Positions 1-7,769 of a DNA stretch of 37,970 bases are shown here, piece by piece. Under the pieces are notes generated by a model, which had not been told where the DNA came from, searched no databases, and worked only from the letters and a program-made list of their open reading frames with translations. This DNA comes from an uncultured Eubacteriales bacterium (lineage in GTDB: Bacteria; Bacillota; Clostridia; Peptostreptococcales; Anaerovoracaceae): NCBI GenBank assembly GCA_900318105.1, contig ONJG01000068.1, positions 1-37,970 on the forward strand, in the 5' to 3' direction. A program made the position numbers and the translations under genes. The number at the start of each line of letters is the position of its first letter. Position 1 is the stretch's first letter.

Positions 1-89
1 CGAATGATTGGTAATGGCTTTTTATCTTGAACTCAAATTGGTTAATTTAACTGGGCTCGTTGTGGCGGATTTAAGCGGGCTCTAACAAC

Positions 90-1154
90 ATGTCGAGCAA
101 GATGGATAGAGATAGCATTGACATGTCCAGATTTATTGACTCAATAAACGCGATGAATGAGTACGCGGATATGATTGTGGAAGAAAGTCCTCAATATTCA
201 GACAGCGCTACTATGCTTCACGCAAAGGGTGATAGTTCCGGTGTTAGAGAGGAAGCGCCTGTTTCAGAGAACCTGGAAGAGCCTGATCCAGAACTAGAAC
301 CGGAAGAATCACTAGAAGAACTATTGGCACAATTGGATTCGTTAATAGGCTTGAATGGAGTCAAGAAAGAAGTCAAAGAGATAATTAATCTCATCAAAGT
401 CAGGAAGAAGGGTGAGGAGTTTGGAACAGATCTTCCGCCTCTGTCACTACATCTTGTTTTCTACGGAAATCCGGGTACTGGTAAGACAACAGTCGCTAGA
501 CTACTTGCCAAGATTTACAGGAGTCTTGGGGTGCTGTCTAAAGGTCAGTTGGTAGAAGTTGACAGAGGAGGACTGGTTGCCGGATATATAGGACAGACTG
601 CAACAAAGACGCAAGAAAAAATAGATGAGGCTATGGGCGGTATTCTATTTATAGATGAAGCGTACACGTTAACTCATGGAAAGGGAGACACCGATTTTGG
701 TCAGGAAGCTGTAGATACAATATTGAAGGCTATGGAGGACCATAGAGATGATTTTATTGTAATTGTTGCGGGATATCCTGAACTCATGGAGGAGTTCATA
801 GGATCCAATCCAGGTCTCAAGTCACGCTTCAATCAATTTATAGAATTTGAAGACTACAAGCCGGAAGAATTGTATGAAATATTCTGTCTACGCTGTAGCG
901 AACAAGAGTTAGTATTAGCTGATGGATGTGAGGACTATCTGCATGCATATTTTGAGAATTTGTATAACAATCGTAGTGAGGATTATGCAAATGGCAGAGA
1001 TGTTCGTAACTATTTCGAAAAGGTGATACGTGCAAGGGCTAACAGATTAGCTGAGATTATTGATAGTGTGTCACGAGAAGAATACATTACGATTATTCCA
1101 GCGGATTTAGCAGAAGCTGCTGCAAACAGTTCGGACGACATGTGGGCGGAATAA
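90..1154 (+). CDS. AAA+ ATPase of the CbbX/SpoVK/EccA type
   Basis: The 354-residue protein has an acidic, probably disordered N-terminus (about residues 1-80), followed by one AAA+ module. Visible motifs are Walker A GNPGTGKT (126-133), pore loop GYIGQTATKT (165-174), Walker B ILFIDEA (185-191), sensor I VIVAGY (224-229) and an arginine-finger region NPGLKSRFNQ (240-249). This is the CbbX/SpoVK/EccA clade of hexameric protein-remodelling ATPases. No RuBisCO or type VII secretion gene is visible here, so the client is unknown. The start is uncertain: a stop lies in frame at 72-74, there is no convincing ribosome binding site before ATG 90, and Met5 (102) is an alternative. The next gene starts 43 bases downstream, so the two may be co-transcribed. 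Confidence 0.85.
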   Translation: MSSKMDRDSIDMSRFIDSINAMNEYADMIVEESPQYSDSATMLHAKGDSSGVREEAPVSENLEEPDPELEPEESLEELLAQLDSLIGLNGVKKEVKEIINLIKVRKKGEEFGTDLPPLSLHLVFYGNPGTGKTTVARLLAKIYRSLGVLSKGQLVEVDRGGLVAGYIGQTATKTQEKIDEAMGGILFIDEAYTLTHGKGDTDFGQEAVDTILKAMEDHRDDFIVIVAGYPELMEEFIGSNPGLKSRFNQFIEFEDYKPEELYEIFCLRCSEQELVLADGCEDYLHAYFENLYNNRSEDYANGRDVRNYFEKVIRARANRLAEIIDSVSREEYITIIPADLAEAAANSSDDMWAE

Positions 1155-1197
1155 TTAGTTTTCTAAAAGTGAAAAAACTGATGAAGAGGATTATATA

Positions 1198-2349
1198 ATG
1201 ACAGAACTCATTGGTCAGGCGGCTGTTCACAAAACAAGAATAGGAGCAAGGGATTGCACAGTTTTAGATATAACCGAGACAGACAACGGCAGTTATATTA
1301 CAGTTGGCTTTGATAATGGGTGCACAATGAAGCTTAGTTATCCCAACGCTTTCGAAGATTTCTTGTTTCTCAAAGACAATAATCTACAGGCTAAGATGCA
1401 ACAGATCCTCGAGGATGAGAAAGCGAGAATAATAGAAGAAAAAGAACAACAACGCAATAATAGAAAAACAAAGAAAAAGGATGAGTGGAATACATTAAAC
1501 ACATCCTATCCTGCAATAGAAACAGTTCTTAAAAGAGCATCCTTAGATTTGCAACAAATAGAAGCGGAGGGGAGAGCTCCAATAAACAAGCCGGAGATTA
1601 TCATGGATTATGATAATGATTGGGAACAGGCGGCATACATTCTGAGATATTCGTATGCATATGCTTATGAGTACTATCTGATGCATAGTGAGATACTTCG
1701 CTTCATCAATAGAAACAAGTCTGTAAAGGTGCTATCGATTGGATGTGGAGCCATGACAGACGCCTGGGCGCTGGATGTTGCGGGAAGAGAAGAGGGTGAA
1801 GCCTACAGAATTGAGTATACAGGTATAGATTTGGCTCATGCATGGAACCCAAGCTATCATCCAAAGACAGAAGATATAATAAAGTATCCACCTCTTTATG
1901 ATACATGTGCGGGGACATACTTATCTTCCTTGAGTGTGATTGATTACGATGTCTTTGTCTTTCCAAAGTCATTAAGAGATATTTGCTGGAATGACAATGG
2001 TGATTTTATAAAAATACTCCATTCTTTCGAAAACAATCACATCCTAAGGGATTCCATAGTGTTGGCTTTTTCATTAACAAACAATCCGATATCACCTAAT
2101 AATGATGAGCTGTTACGCAAGGATGGAATAAACATTAAAGAAATACTTAGCAGTCTTCATAAGAATGGATTTGAGATTGTTGAATCAATAATAAACACAA
2201 AATCCGATGATAGGGTATACTACCGCAGTGGATATCCAGAGATAAGTGAAATGCTCAAAGGTGATTCAAAACGGCTGACAGATAGAAAAATGATGACAAG
2301 CAAGTCGTATCAGAAGTTTTATATATATAAGCTGAAACGGAAGGCATAA
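1198..2349 (+). CDS. Predicted class I SAM methyltransferase with N-terminal beta-barrel
   Basis: This is a 383-residue protein. Residues 1-60 look like a small SH3/Tudor-like beta barrel ending in a P-x-AF-x-x-FL pattern common in accessory genes. Residues 65-100 are a charged helix rich in Glu, Gln and Lys. A Rossmann methyltransferase fold follows, with motif I VLSIGCG (about 178-184) and an acidic motif II YTGIDLA (207-213). YDVFVFPKSL sits where motif IV is expected. The substrate cannot be read from the sequence, and I do not recognise a named family. It lies between the AAA+ gene and a DUF1848 gene that begins 7 bases after its stop, which suggests one operon. A non-catalytic SAM-binding role is also possible. 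Confidence 0.7.
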   Translation: MTELIGQAAVHKTRIGARDCTVLDITETDNGSYITVGFDNGCTMKLSYPNAFEDFLFLKDNNLQAKMQQILEDEKARIIEEKEQQRNNRKTKKKDEWNTLNTSYPAIETVLKRASLDLQQIEAEGRAPINKPEIIMDYDNDWEQAAYILRYSYAYAYEYYLMHSEILRFINRNKSVKVLSIGCGAMTDAWALDVAGREEGEAYRIEYTGIDLAHAWNPSYHPKTEDIIKYPPLYDTCAGTYLSSLSVIDYDVFVFPKSLRDICWNDNGDFIKILHSFENNHILRDSIVLAFSLTNNPISPNNDELLRKDGINIKEILSSLHKNGFEIVESIINTKSDDRVYYRSGYPEISEMLKGDSKRLTDRKMMTSKSYQKFYIYKLKRKA

Positions 2350-2356
2350 ATATAAG

Positions 2357-3313
2357 ATGATACTAAGCGTAAGCAGACGTACAGATATTCCGAATTTCTA
2401 TTCGGAATGGTTTATCAACAGAATAAAAGAAGGGTTCCTGTATGTCAGGAATCCGATGAATGCACATCAGATCAGCAGGATTGATTTGTCACCTGAAGTT
2501 ATAGATTGCATTGTCTTTTGGAGCAAAAATCCGACAAATATGCTAGATAAACTGGATGAGCTTAAAGGTTATCAATACTACTTTCAGATAACCTTGACGG
2601 GATATGGACATGATGTGGAGCCGGGACTCCCGGATAAGAACGAGGTTCTTATTCCGACATTTAAGAAATTGTCTGAAAAACTTGGGAAAAAGAGAGTCAT
2701 ATGGAGATATGATCCGATTCTTATTAATGAGAAATATACCAAAGACTATCATTACAGAGCCTTCGAAAAGATAGCGGCTGAGCTTAAAGGCTATACAGAG
2801 AGAGTGGTAATAAGCTTTGTTGATCTATATGCAAAGACCCAGCGGAATACGGCAGGACTACATATTGAAAACACCTCGAATGAAGAAATGACAGAGATAG
2901 CAGCTAGACTTGCTGAAATAGCGAGAGATAAAGGCCTTATAATTGAGTCATGCGCTGAAGTTATAGATCTTGACTCGGTTGGAGTCAGACATGGGCATTG
3001 TATAGACAAGGAACTTATTGAAGAAATAATCGGATGCAAGCTCAAAGGCGATAAGGATAAAAACCAACGACCAGAATGTGGTTGTTTTGAAAGCGTGGAA
3101 GTTGGCACATATAACACGTGTAAGAATGGGTGCAAATACTGCTATGCAAATTACAACCAAGATAGGGTTATAAGTCAGACTCATTTATACGATCCGAAAT
3201 CACCTATTCTTTGCGGTGTAGTGGATGAGAATGCGGGAGATAAGATAACGAACAGAGCGATGAAGACGCTAAAAGAGGCGCAGATAAGTCTGTATGATAT
3301 AGTCGATGAATAA
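2357..3313 (+). CDS. DUF1848 family protein (radical-SAM-like cysteine cluster)
   Basis: The 318-residue protein starts with the DUF1848 signature MILSVSRRTDIP and contains VFWSKNPTNML. The C-terminal part has CGC, then an 18-residue segment ending in CKNGCKYCYANYN (about 258-275), the Cys-rich cluster of this family. It resembles the Fe-S binding motif of radical SAM enzymes and of spore-photoproduct-lyase relatives, but no reaction is established to my knowledge. The start codon lies 7 bases after the upstream stop, and its own stop overlaps the next start (ATGAATAA at 3306-3313), so it is translationally linked to its neighbours. Confidence 0.85.
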   Translation: MILSVSRRTDIPNFYSEWFINRIKEGFLYVRNPMNAHQISRIDLSPEVIDCIVFWSKNPTNMLDKLDELKGYQYYFQITLTGYGHDVEPGLPDKNEVLIPTFKKLSEKLGKKRVIWRYDPILINEKYTKDYHYRAFEKIAAELKGYTERVVISFVDLYAKTQRNTAGLHIENTSNEEMTEIAARLAEIARDKGLIIESCAEVIDLDSVGVRHGHCIDKELIEEIIGCKLKGDKDKNQRPECGCFESVEVGTYNTCKNGCKYCYANYNQDRVISQTHLYDPKSPILCGVVDENAGDKITNRAMKTLKEAQISLYDIVDE

Positions 3314-3683
3314 AAGTGATAAAATAGTATTTGCAATAATTGCCTTCATGGCCATAGCTGGATTTGCTGCTTCTTCCGGTGATGATAATTCGCCTTTGAT
3401 TGGTGAGCAAATATTAGAAGGTGCTCAGTGTGTTTCGGAGATAGCTGATGAAATCAGCTATTCTTTGAAAGAAGCACAGGAGGAGGCTGAAAAAGAGCGT
3501 CTTGCTGAACTTGGATATCCCGACGGATATGATCCAATGAATCCAGTTGCAAATGGCGAGTTCACAGAAGAAGACTGGGATGCGATACAGCAAGAAGATG
3601 CCATGAGGAGCTTGGCTGAGGATGCCATGAACGAATACTATCAGGAAAAGCCGGATATCTCTGACCACGTTTTAAAACCATAA
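3306..3683 (+). CDS. Small secreted or membrane-anchored protein of unknown function
   Basis: The 125-residue protein begins with a short basic stretch and a hydrophobic segment (residues 6-21, IVFAIIAFMAIAGFAA), then turns strongly acidic and charged. This is consistent with an N-terminal membrane anchor or a signal peptide lacking a lipobox. Residues 40-70 (ISYSLKEAQEEAEKERLAEL) should be helical. I do not recognise a family. ATG 3306 overlaps the stop of the DUF1848 gene, which suggests translational coupling. The downstream DUF1653 gene starts 8 bases after its stop. Confidence 0.6.
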   Translation: MNKSDKIVFAIIAFMAIAGFAASSGDDNSPLIGEQILEGAQCVSEIADEISYSLKEAQEEAEKERLAELGYPDGYDPMNPVANGEFTEEDWDAIQQEDAMRSLAEDAMNEYYQEKPDISDHVLKP

Positions 3684-3691
3684 CAATAAAT

Positions 3692-3961
3692 ATGAATAAT
3701 AGATTTAAAGATGGTGACATCGTCCAGCACTTCAAACGAGAGATGCTAAGCGATGAAGAAAGAGAAACAAATAAATATCTGTATGAGATTGTTGGCGTCG
3801 CACTTCATAGTGAGACCCGCGAGCTGATGATGGTTTATCGTCCGCTTTATGACGACGGAGGCATGTATGTGCGTCCGCTAGAGATGTTCCTCAGTGAGGT
3901 TGATCATGAGAAGTATCCGAATGTGAAGCAGAAATATAGATTTGAGAAGATAGATGAGTAA
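3692..3961 (+). CDS. DUF1653 family protein
   Basis: This 89-residue protein matches the DUF1653 pattern: YEIVGVALHSETRELMMVYRPL followed by YVRPLEMFLSEVD. Members are small beta-rich proteins of unknown function, often found as single genes in accessory DNA. No strong ribosome binding site precedes ATG 3692. The 3' half of a second copy survives at 6370-6450, so the family was once present twice in this block. Confidence 0.85.
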   Translation: MNNRFKDGDIVQHFKREMLSDEERETNKYLYEIVGVALHSETRELMMVYRPLYDDGGMYVRPLEMFLSEVDHEKYPNVKQKYRFEKIDE

Positions 3962-3967
3962 TAGAGT

Positions 3968-4213
3968 ATGGGTAAACCTATTGTAGACATAGACCTGCAC
4001 GGTCTTTTTCAAGACGAAGCCATCAAGGTGATAGATAAGGCACTAAAAGCTGCAGATAGCAGCACATATCAGATTCGTCTCATACATGGCTATCATCGTG
4101 GCACCAGCCTTAAGAATATGATACTTGATGAGTATAAGTATGATCCGAAGGTGCTACGTATTCAGCCCGGAGATAACCAAGGGGTGACTATATTAGTACT
4201 GAGAGAACTTTAA
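3968..4213 (+). CDS. Stand-alone Smr domain protein
   Basis: The 81-residue protein is little more than one Smr domain: the DLHG motif (residues 9-12, IDLHGLF) and, about 45 residues later, HGYHRGT. Those are the two hallmark blocks of the MutS2 C-terminal Smr nuclease domain, with catalytic or metal-binding Asp and His. The family includes DNA- and RNA-nicking endonucleases. It lacks the MutS core. It lies 6 bases after the DUF1653 stop and 12 bases before the DUF2075 gene, so it probably shares their transcript. Confidence 0.8.
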   Translation: MGKPIVDIDLHGLFQDEAIKVIDKALKAADSSTYQIRLIHGYHRGTSLKNMILDEYKYDPKVLRIQPGDNQGVTILVLREL

Positions 4214-4225
4214 GAGTAAGAACGA

Positions 4226-6364
4226 ATGTCAAAAAGTAACAGATGTTTGTATGACAGAGATATAAGATCATTACTGGAATCAGATAAGAATCTGATTCTG
4301 GGTTTGCTTTGCGATAATTATCATGGTGATGCACTCACCACGACCAGGGAAGCATGGAAGGGTGAGATAGAAATTTTGCAAAATGCACTCGCGCCGTGGG
4401 AGGATTCAGAAGCGCGAGTTATTTTTGAATATGATATCCCGCGGTTAGGAAAAAGAATTGACGTAGTACTGCTCTTGAACGGCATCATCTTTTGTCTGGA
4501 ATTTAAAGTAGGTGAATCAAGAGTTTTAGAAAATGATATAGATCAAGTTCTTGACTATGCACTGGACTTAAAGAACTTCCACAAGTTCAGCGAAGACAAA
4601 CTAATAGTTCCGATCTTGGTAGCTACAAATTATTCGAAGAGTTCTACAGTCGTTCAGGAATCTGCGTATGATGATGGGGTGGTCAATCCTCTCGTCACAG
4701 GAGCAGAGGGCTTATCGGAACTTATTGAAAAAGTTCTTAAGCTCTACCCTAATGAGGAGCATGTAAACAGCAACTGGACGATAAGCCCGTATGCCCCGAC
4801 GCCAACAATAATAGAGGCAGCCAGGACACTCTACGAAAGCCACTCCGTTGAGGATATCACCAGACATGAAGCAGATGATGTCACAACAGACGCTACCATC
4901 GCATACATTCTTGATGTAATCCAGAAGAGCAAAGATAATAGCGAAAAGAGTATATGCTTTGTTACAGGCGTACCCGGAGCAGGAAAGACATTGGTAGGAC
5001 TTGACGTTGCAGTGAAACAGACGTACCAAGGCTCAGATAAACCTGTAGAAGATGAAGGGGCAGTGTATCTTTCCGGTAATGGACCATTGGTAGCTGTCTT
5101 GAATGAGGCTCTGGCCAGAGACAATTACGAGAAATGCAGAGCCAGAGGAGAGTCAAAGACTAAGACGGATTCCAAGCGAGAGGTCGGGAAATTCATTCAG
5201 ATAATTCACCGCTACCGCGATAACATGCTTCATAAAATTAAAAATCCAATTGAGCATGGAATTCTTGAGATTGATCCGGAGAAGGCGGTCCATCAGGATG
5301 ATGCCGGTTATGGAGAAGTTGAGCATGTAGCTATTATTGATGAAGCTCAGCGCATGTGGACACAAAACAAGCTGGCAAACTACCTCAAAAGAGGAGGAAC
5401 GTACGGTAACAAACTGAAGGTTGCCGACTTCCCGATGTCAGAGCCGTCATTCCTGATATGGTCACTTGATCAGAGAGAGGATTGGGCTACAATCGTTTGC
5501 CTCGTTGGTGGTGGACAGGAGATTCATACCGGTGAAGCAGGCATAGCAGAGTGGATTAGCTCATTAAACGATGTGTTCCCTCACTGGAAAGTATATATAT
5601 CACCTAAGCTGACAGAGCCTGAGTATGCAGAGGGCATGACAAATGAGCTGCTAAAGGATAATCATAATGTCACTTTTGCGGAAGAACTACATCTGGCTGT
5701 CAATCTAAGATCGTACAGAGCGGAGAAACTATCCGCATTTGTGCACGCGCTGCTTTCTATGGACGACCATGCCTCTGATATTTATGCAGAGATAAAAGAC
5801 AGGTACCCGCTTGTTTTAACTAGAGACATGGAAAAGGCTAAGGACTGGCTGCACCAAAAGGTAAGAGGCAGCGAGAGAACCGGAGTGCTAATTACTAAAG
5901 AGTCAGCCAGATATAAGCCACTGGGAATACATGTACTGGCGCCTGGGGATGCAGATGCTGTGCATTGGTTCCTCGAGGATAAGATAGATACCAGATCATC
6001 GAACTATCTCGAAGATGCTGCGACTGAGATTCAGGTGCAGGGTCTTGAGCTTGATTACACATGCCTGCTATGGGATGCGGACATGCGCTATGATAAAGGC
6101 CGCTGGAGATTCTATAAGTTCAACGGAAAGACAGCGTGGAAAGAAGTTATAGATGACAGTGAGAGCAAGCATGAGCAACTCAGATATATGCTTAACGCAT
6201 ATAGGGTACTGTTGACCAGAGCAAGAAAAGGAATGGTTATCTGCGTGCCGGAAGGAAACAGCAATGTAACAGCTAGCGGATATCCTGAAGACAGAACAAG
6301 ACTTCCTGAGTTCTACGATGGCACATATAACTATTTAAAAAGTCTAGGACTGGAAGAGATATAG
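4226..6364 (+). CDS. DUF2075 NTPase/helicase with N-terminal PD-(D/E)xK nuclease-like domain
   Basis: The 712-residue protein has two parts. Residues 40-130 contain RIDVVLLLNGIIFCLEFKVG, where Asp79, Glu92 and Lys94 form the D...ExK arrangement of PD-(D/E)xK nucleases. From about residue 240 there is a superfamily I NTPase of the DUF2075 (Schlafen/UvrD-like) type, with Walker A TGVPGAGKT (247-255), Walker B IIDEAQR (370-376), a Q-containing VQGLELDY motif near 610, and the C-terminal motif VI YRVLLTRARKG. Nuclease plus helicase architectures of this sort are frequent in phage defence, but I know of no experimental role for this exact layout. It is the last intact gene of the 3306-6364 run. 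Confidence 0.85.
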   Translation: MSKSNRCLYDRDIRSLLESDKNLILGLLCDNYHGDALTTTREAWKGEIEILQNALAPWEDSEARVIFEYDIPRLGKRIDVVLLLNGIIFCLEFKVGESRVLENDIDQVLDYALDLKNFHKFSEDKLIVPILVATNYSKSSTVVQESAYDDGVVNPLVTGAEGLSELIEKVLKLYPNEEHVNSNWTISPYAPTPTIIEAARTLYESHSVEDITRHEADDVTTDATIAYILDVIQKSKDNSEKSICFVTGVPGAGKTLVGLDVAVKQTYQGSDKPVEDEGAVYLSGNGPLVAVLNEALARDNYEKCRARGESKTKTDSKREVGKFIQIIHRYRDNMLHKIKNPIEHGILEIDPEKAVHQDDAGYGEVEHVAIIDEAQRMWTQNKLANYLKRGGTYGNKLKVADFPMSEPSFLIWSLDQREDWATIVCLVGGGQEIHTGEAGIAEWISSLNDVFPHWKVYISPKLTEPEYAEGMTNELLKDNHNVTFAEELHLAVNLRSYRAEKLSAFVHALLSMDDHASDIYAEIKDRYPLVLTRDMEKAKDWLHQKVRGSERTGVLITKESARYKPLGIHVLAPGDADAVHWFLEDKIDTRSSNYLEDAATEIQVQGLELDYTCLLWDADMRYDKGRWRFYKFNGKTAWKEVIDDSESKHEQLRYMLNAYRVLLTRARKGMVICVPEGNSNVTASGYPEDRTRLPEFYDGTYNYLKSLGLEEI

Positions 6365-6369
6365 ATGGC

Positions 6370-6450
6370 TATGACGGAGGCATGTACGTGCGACCGCTTG
6401 AGATGTTTCTCAGTGAGGTTGATCATGAGAAGTATTTGCTGAACGAATAA
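6370..6450 (+). pseudogene. 3' remnant of a second DUF1653 gene
   Basis: Read from 6370 the sequence encodes YDGGMYVRPLEMFLSEVDHE and then KYLLNE before TAA at 6448-6450. Bases 6370-6435 align to 3848-3916 of the intact DUF1653 gene with one missing codon and four substitutions, all at third codon positions and all silent. No start or ribosome binding site is available because the DUF2075 stop lies directly upstream, so this is a decapitated gene. Confidence 0.8.
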
Positions 6451-6460
6451 GGTAAGAATC

Positions 6461-6640
6461 ATGAGCACAATTCCTAAAGACCCGAATATGTTATACAGCT
6501 TTATTAATTTGAAGCTGAGAGATGAGTATGGTTCGCTGGACGAATTGTGCTCTTCTCTTGATATATCTAAGGATGATGTAATCGAAGCACTGACACGCGC
6601 AGGATATGAATACAATAAGGATGTAAATCAATTCAGGTAG
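6461..6640 (+). CDS. DUF4250 family small protein
   Basis: ATG 6461 to TAG 6640 encodes 59 residues beginning MSTIPKDPNMLYSFINLKLR and containing SLDELCSSLDIS and ending NKDVNQFR. This matches the DUF4250 pattern (PKDP-x-ML-x-S-x-N-x-KLRD ... LDELC ... NQF). The family is a short helix-turn-helix-like protein of unknown function, widespread in Clostridia. A weak GGTAAG lies upstream. The next gene begins 4 bases after its stop. Confidence 0.8.
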   Translation: MSTIPKDPNMLYSFINLKLRDEYGSLDELCSSLDISKDDVIEALTRAGYEYNKDVNQFR

Positions 6641-6644
6641 ACAT

Positions 6645-7037
6645 ATGAATAAACTAATGAGCGTGCTCGAACGCGCAGGTGAGACAGGAATTAAGGTGCT
6701 GAATAACGAAGCAGAGGGAAAACAGTATGTGGAGGATTTGCTCTGCATTTTGGACGCCATGAGGGAGGCTGCGCCTGGTGATATTGATGCGTGTGAGTAT
6801 CCGGATAATATAGTAAATACTATCAGGATGGACAGATATCTGATTGACGGCACGCTTGAGACCGAGCAGGACTGCCTGTCCCTTTTGTCGACACTTGCGA
6901 CTTATATAGAAGCATACAGGGAAGGCCTGCCGGAACACAGCAAGGTATATATGGACAGAGTTACCGATTTGAGACACGTGATAGACGAGGTATATGGCGA
7001 GAAAGCCATGCCGTTTTGTGGCACAGGAGAATGCTAA
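6645..7037 (+). CDS. Uncharacterised 130-aa protein
   Basis: This soluble, acidic, mostly helical protein has no motif that I recognise. The cysteines near the end (FCGTGEC) could bind a metal, but that is inference. It is followed at a distance of 12 bases by the 47-aa microprotein at 7050, preceded by AAGGAGG. In the related arrangement near 11140 the position before the microprotein is held by a C_GCAxxG gene instead. It could therefore be a functional counterpart, but no sequence similarity is obvious. Confidence 0.6.
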   Translation: MNKLMSVLERAGETGIKVLNNEAEGKQYVEDLLCILDAMREAAPGDIDACEYPDNIVNTIRMDRYLIDGTLETEQDCLSLLSTLATYIEAYREGLPEHSKVYMDRVTDLRHVIDEVYGEKAMPFCGTGEC

Positions 7038-7049
7038 GGAGGATCTGAA

Positions 7050-7193
7050 ATGTTTGACAAAACGAGAAAAGTGATGACCGGTGCATCCACCGGGATTGCA
7101 GTAGCTGCAGCTTTCATAAACGTTGCGCTGTTAATAGTACAGCTGGTAAAGACAGTGTCTGAGGATGAGCCGAAACCTGGAAGTGGACAATGA
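7050..7193 (+). CDS. 47-aa single-pass membrane microprotein (copy 1)
   Basis: ATG 7050 follows AAGGAGGATCTGAA. The product starts MFDKTRKVMTGASTGIAVAA and continues as one hydrophobic helix (about residues 9-34), then a short charged tail. A second copy lies at 11140. Over the first 39 codons, 16 codons differ, and 15 of these are silent (the exception is Ile/Met). That is a strong sign of selection on the protein. The stop overlaps the mnmM start as ATGA at 7190-7193. The role is unknown. Confidence 0.8.
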   Translation: MFDKTRKVMTGASTGIAVAAAFINVALLIVQLVKTVSEDEPKPGSGQ

Positions 7194-7762
7194 GAAAAAA
7201 CATTATCACCAGGACAACTGAGCTGGCGATGTCGATTACGCTGGAATATGTTAGCTATGGAGATACTGTCGTGGATGCCACCTGTGGGACGGGCCAGGAC
7301 ACAGTATCTCTTGCACGTGCAGTCGGAGATTCCGGCAGAGTCTATGCCTTTGATATTCAGCAGGAGGCACTGAGACTTACCGAGTCACGATTGAAGGATG
7401 CAGGACTTTCAAATGTGCAGCTGATACATGAGTCGTATACTTCCATGGGGAACTATATTCCGGAGGGAAGTGCGTCAGCAGTTGTTTTCAATCTCGGGTA
7501 TCTTCCGGGAGGAAATCACAACATCACAACCACTGCAGAAGAAACTCTTGCAGGACTGGAAGCAGCTCTAAGAACAATCCGGACTGATGGCATTGTGACA
7601 GTTGTAATGTATGACGGACATGAGGAAGGGGCCAAAGAAAAAGCTGCGGTACTGGAATGGGCAGAAAGGCTCGACTCAGGCAGATACCATGTTGCATATG
7701 TCAACATGCTTAATCAGAAAAACAATCCACCTGAGATTGTGTGGATAACAAAGAAAAAATAA
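7190..7762 (+). CDS. mnmM: tRNA 5-aminomethyl-2-thiouridine-methyltransferase (MnmM/YtqB family)
   Basis: The 190-residue protein is a class I SAM methyltransferase of the YtqB/rRNA_methylase (PF06962) family. SAM-binding motif I is VVDATCGTGQDTVSLA (27-42), motif II is YAFDIQ (52-57), and the family signature NLGYLPGGNHNITT is at 101-114. In Bacillus subtilis this family was assigned the last methylation step of mnm5s2U formation at the tRNA wobble position 34. Length and motifs fit the whole family. The start overlaps the stop of the microprotein gene, which suggests translational coupling. Confidence 0.85.
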   Translation: MRKNIITRTTELAMSITLEYVSYGDTVVDATCGTGQDTVSLARAVGDSGRVYAFDIQQEALRLTESRLKDAGLSNVQLIHESYTSMGNYIPEGSASAVVFNLGYLPGGNHNITTTAEETLAGLEAALRTIRTDGIVTVVMYDGHEEGAKEKAAVLEWAERLDSGRYHVAYVNMLNQKNNPPEIVWITKKK

Positions 7763-7769
7763 ATCATTA

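Noticed and set aside
90..1154. RuBisCO activase CbbX as a specific assignment
   Set aside because: The AAA+ domain fits that clade, but no RuBisCO gene or autotrophic context is present, so only the family-level call is kept.
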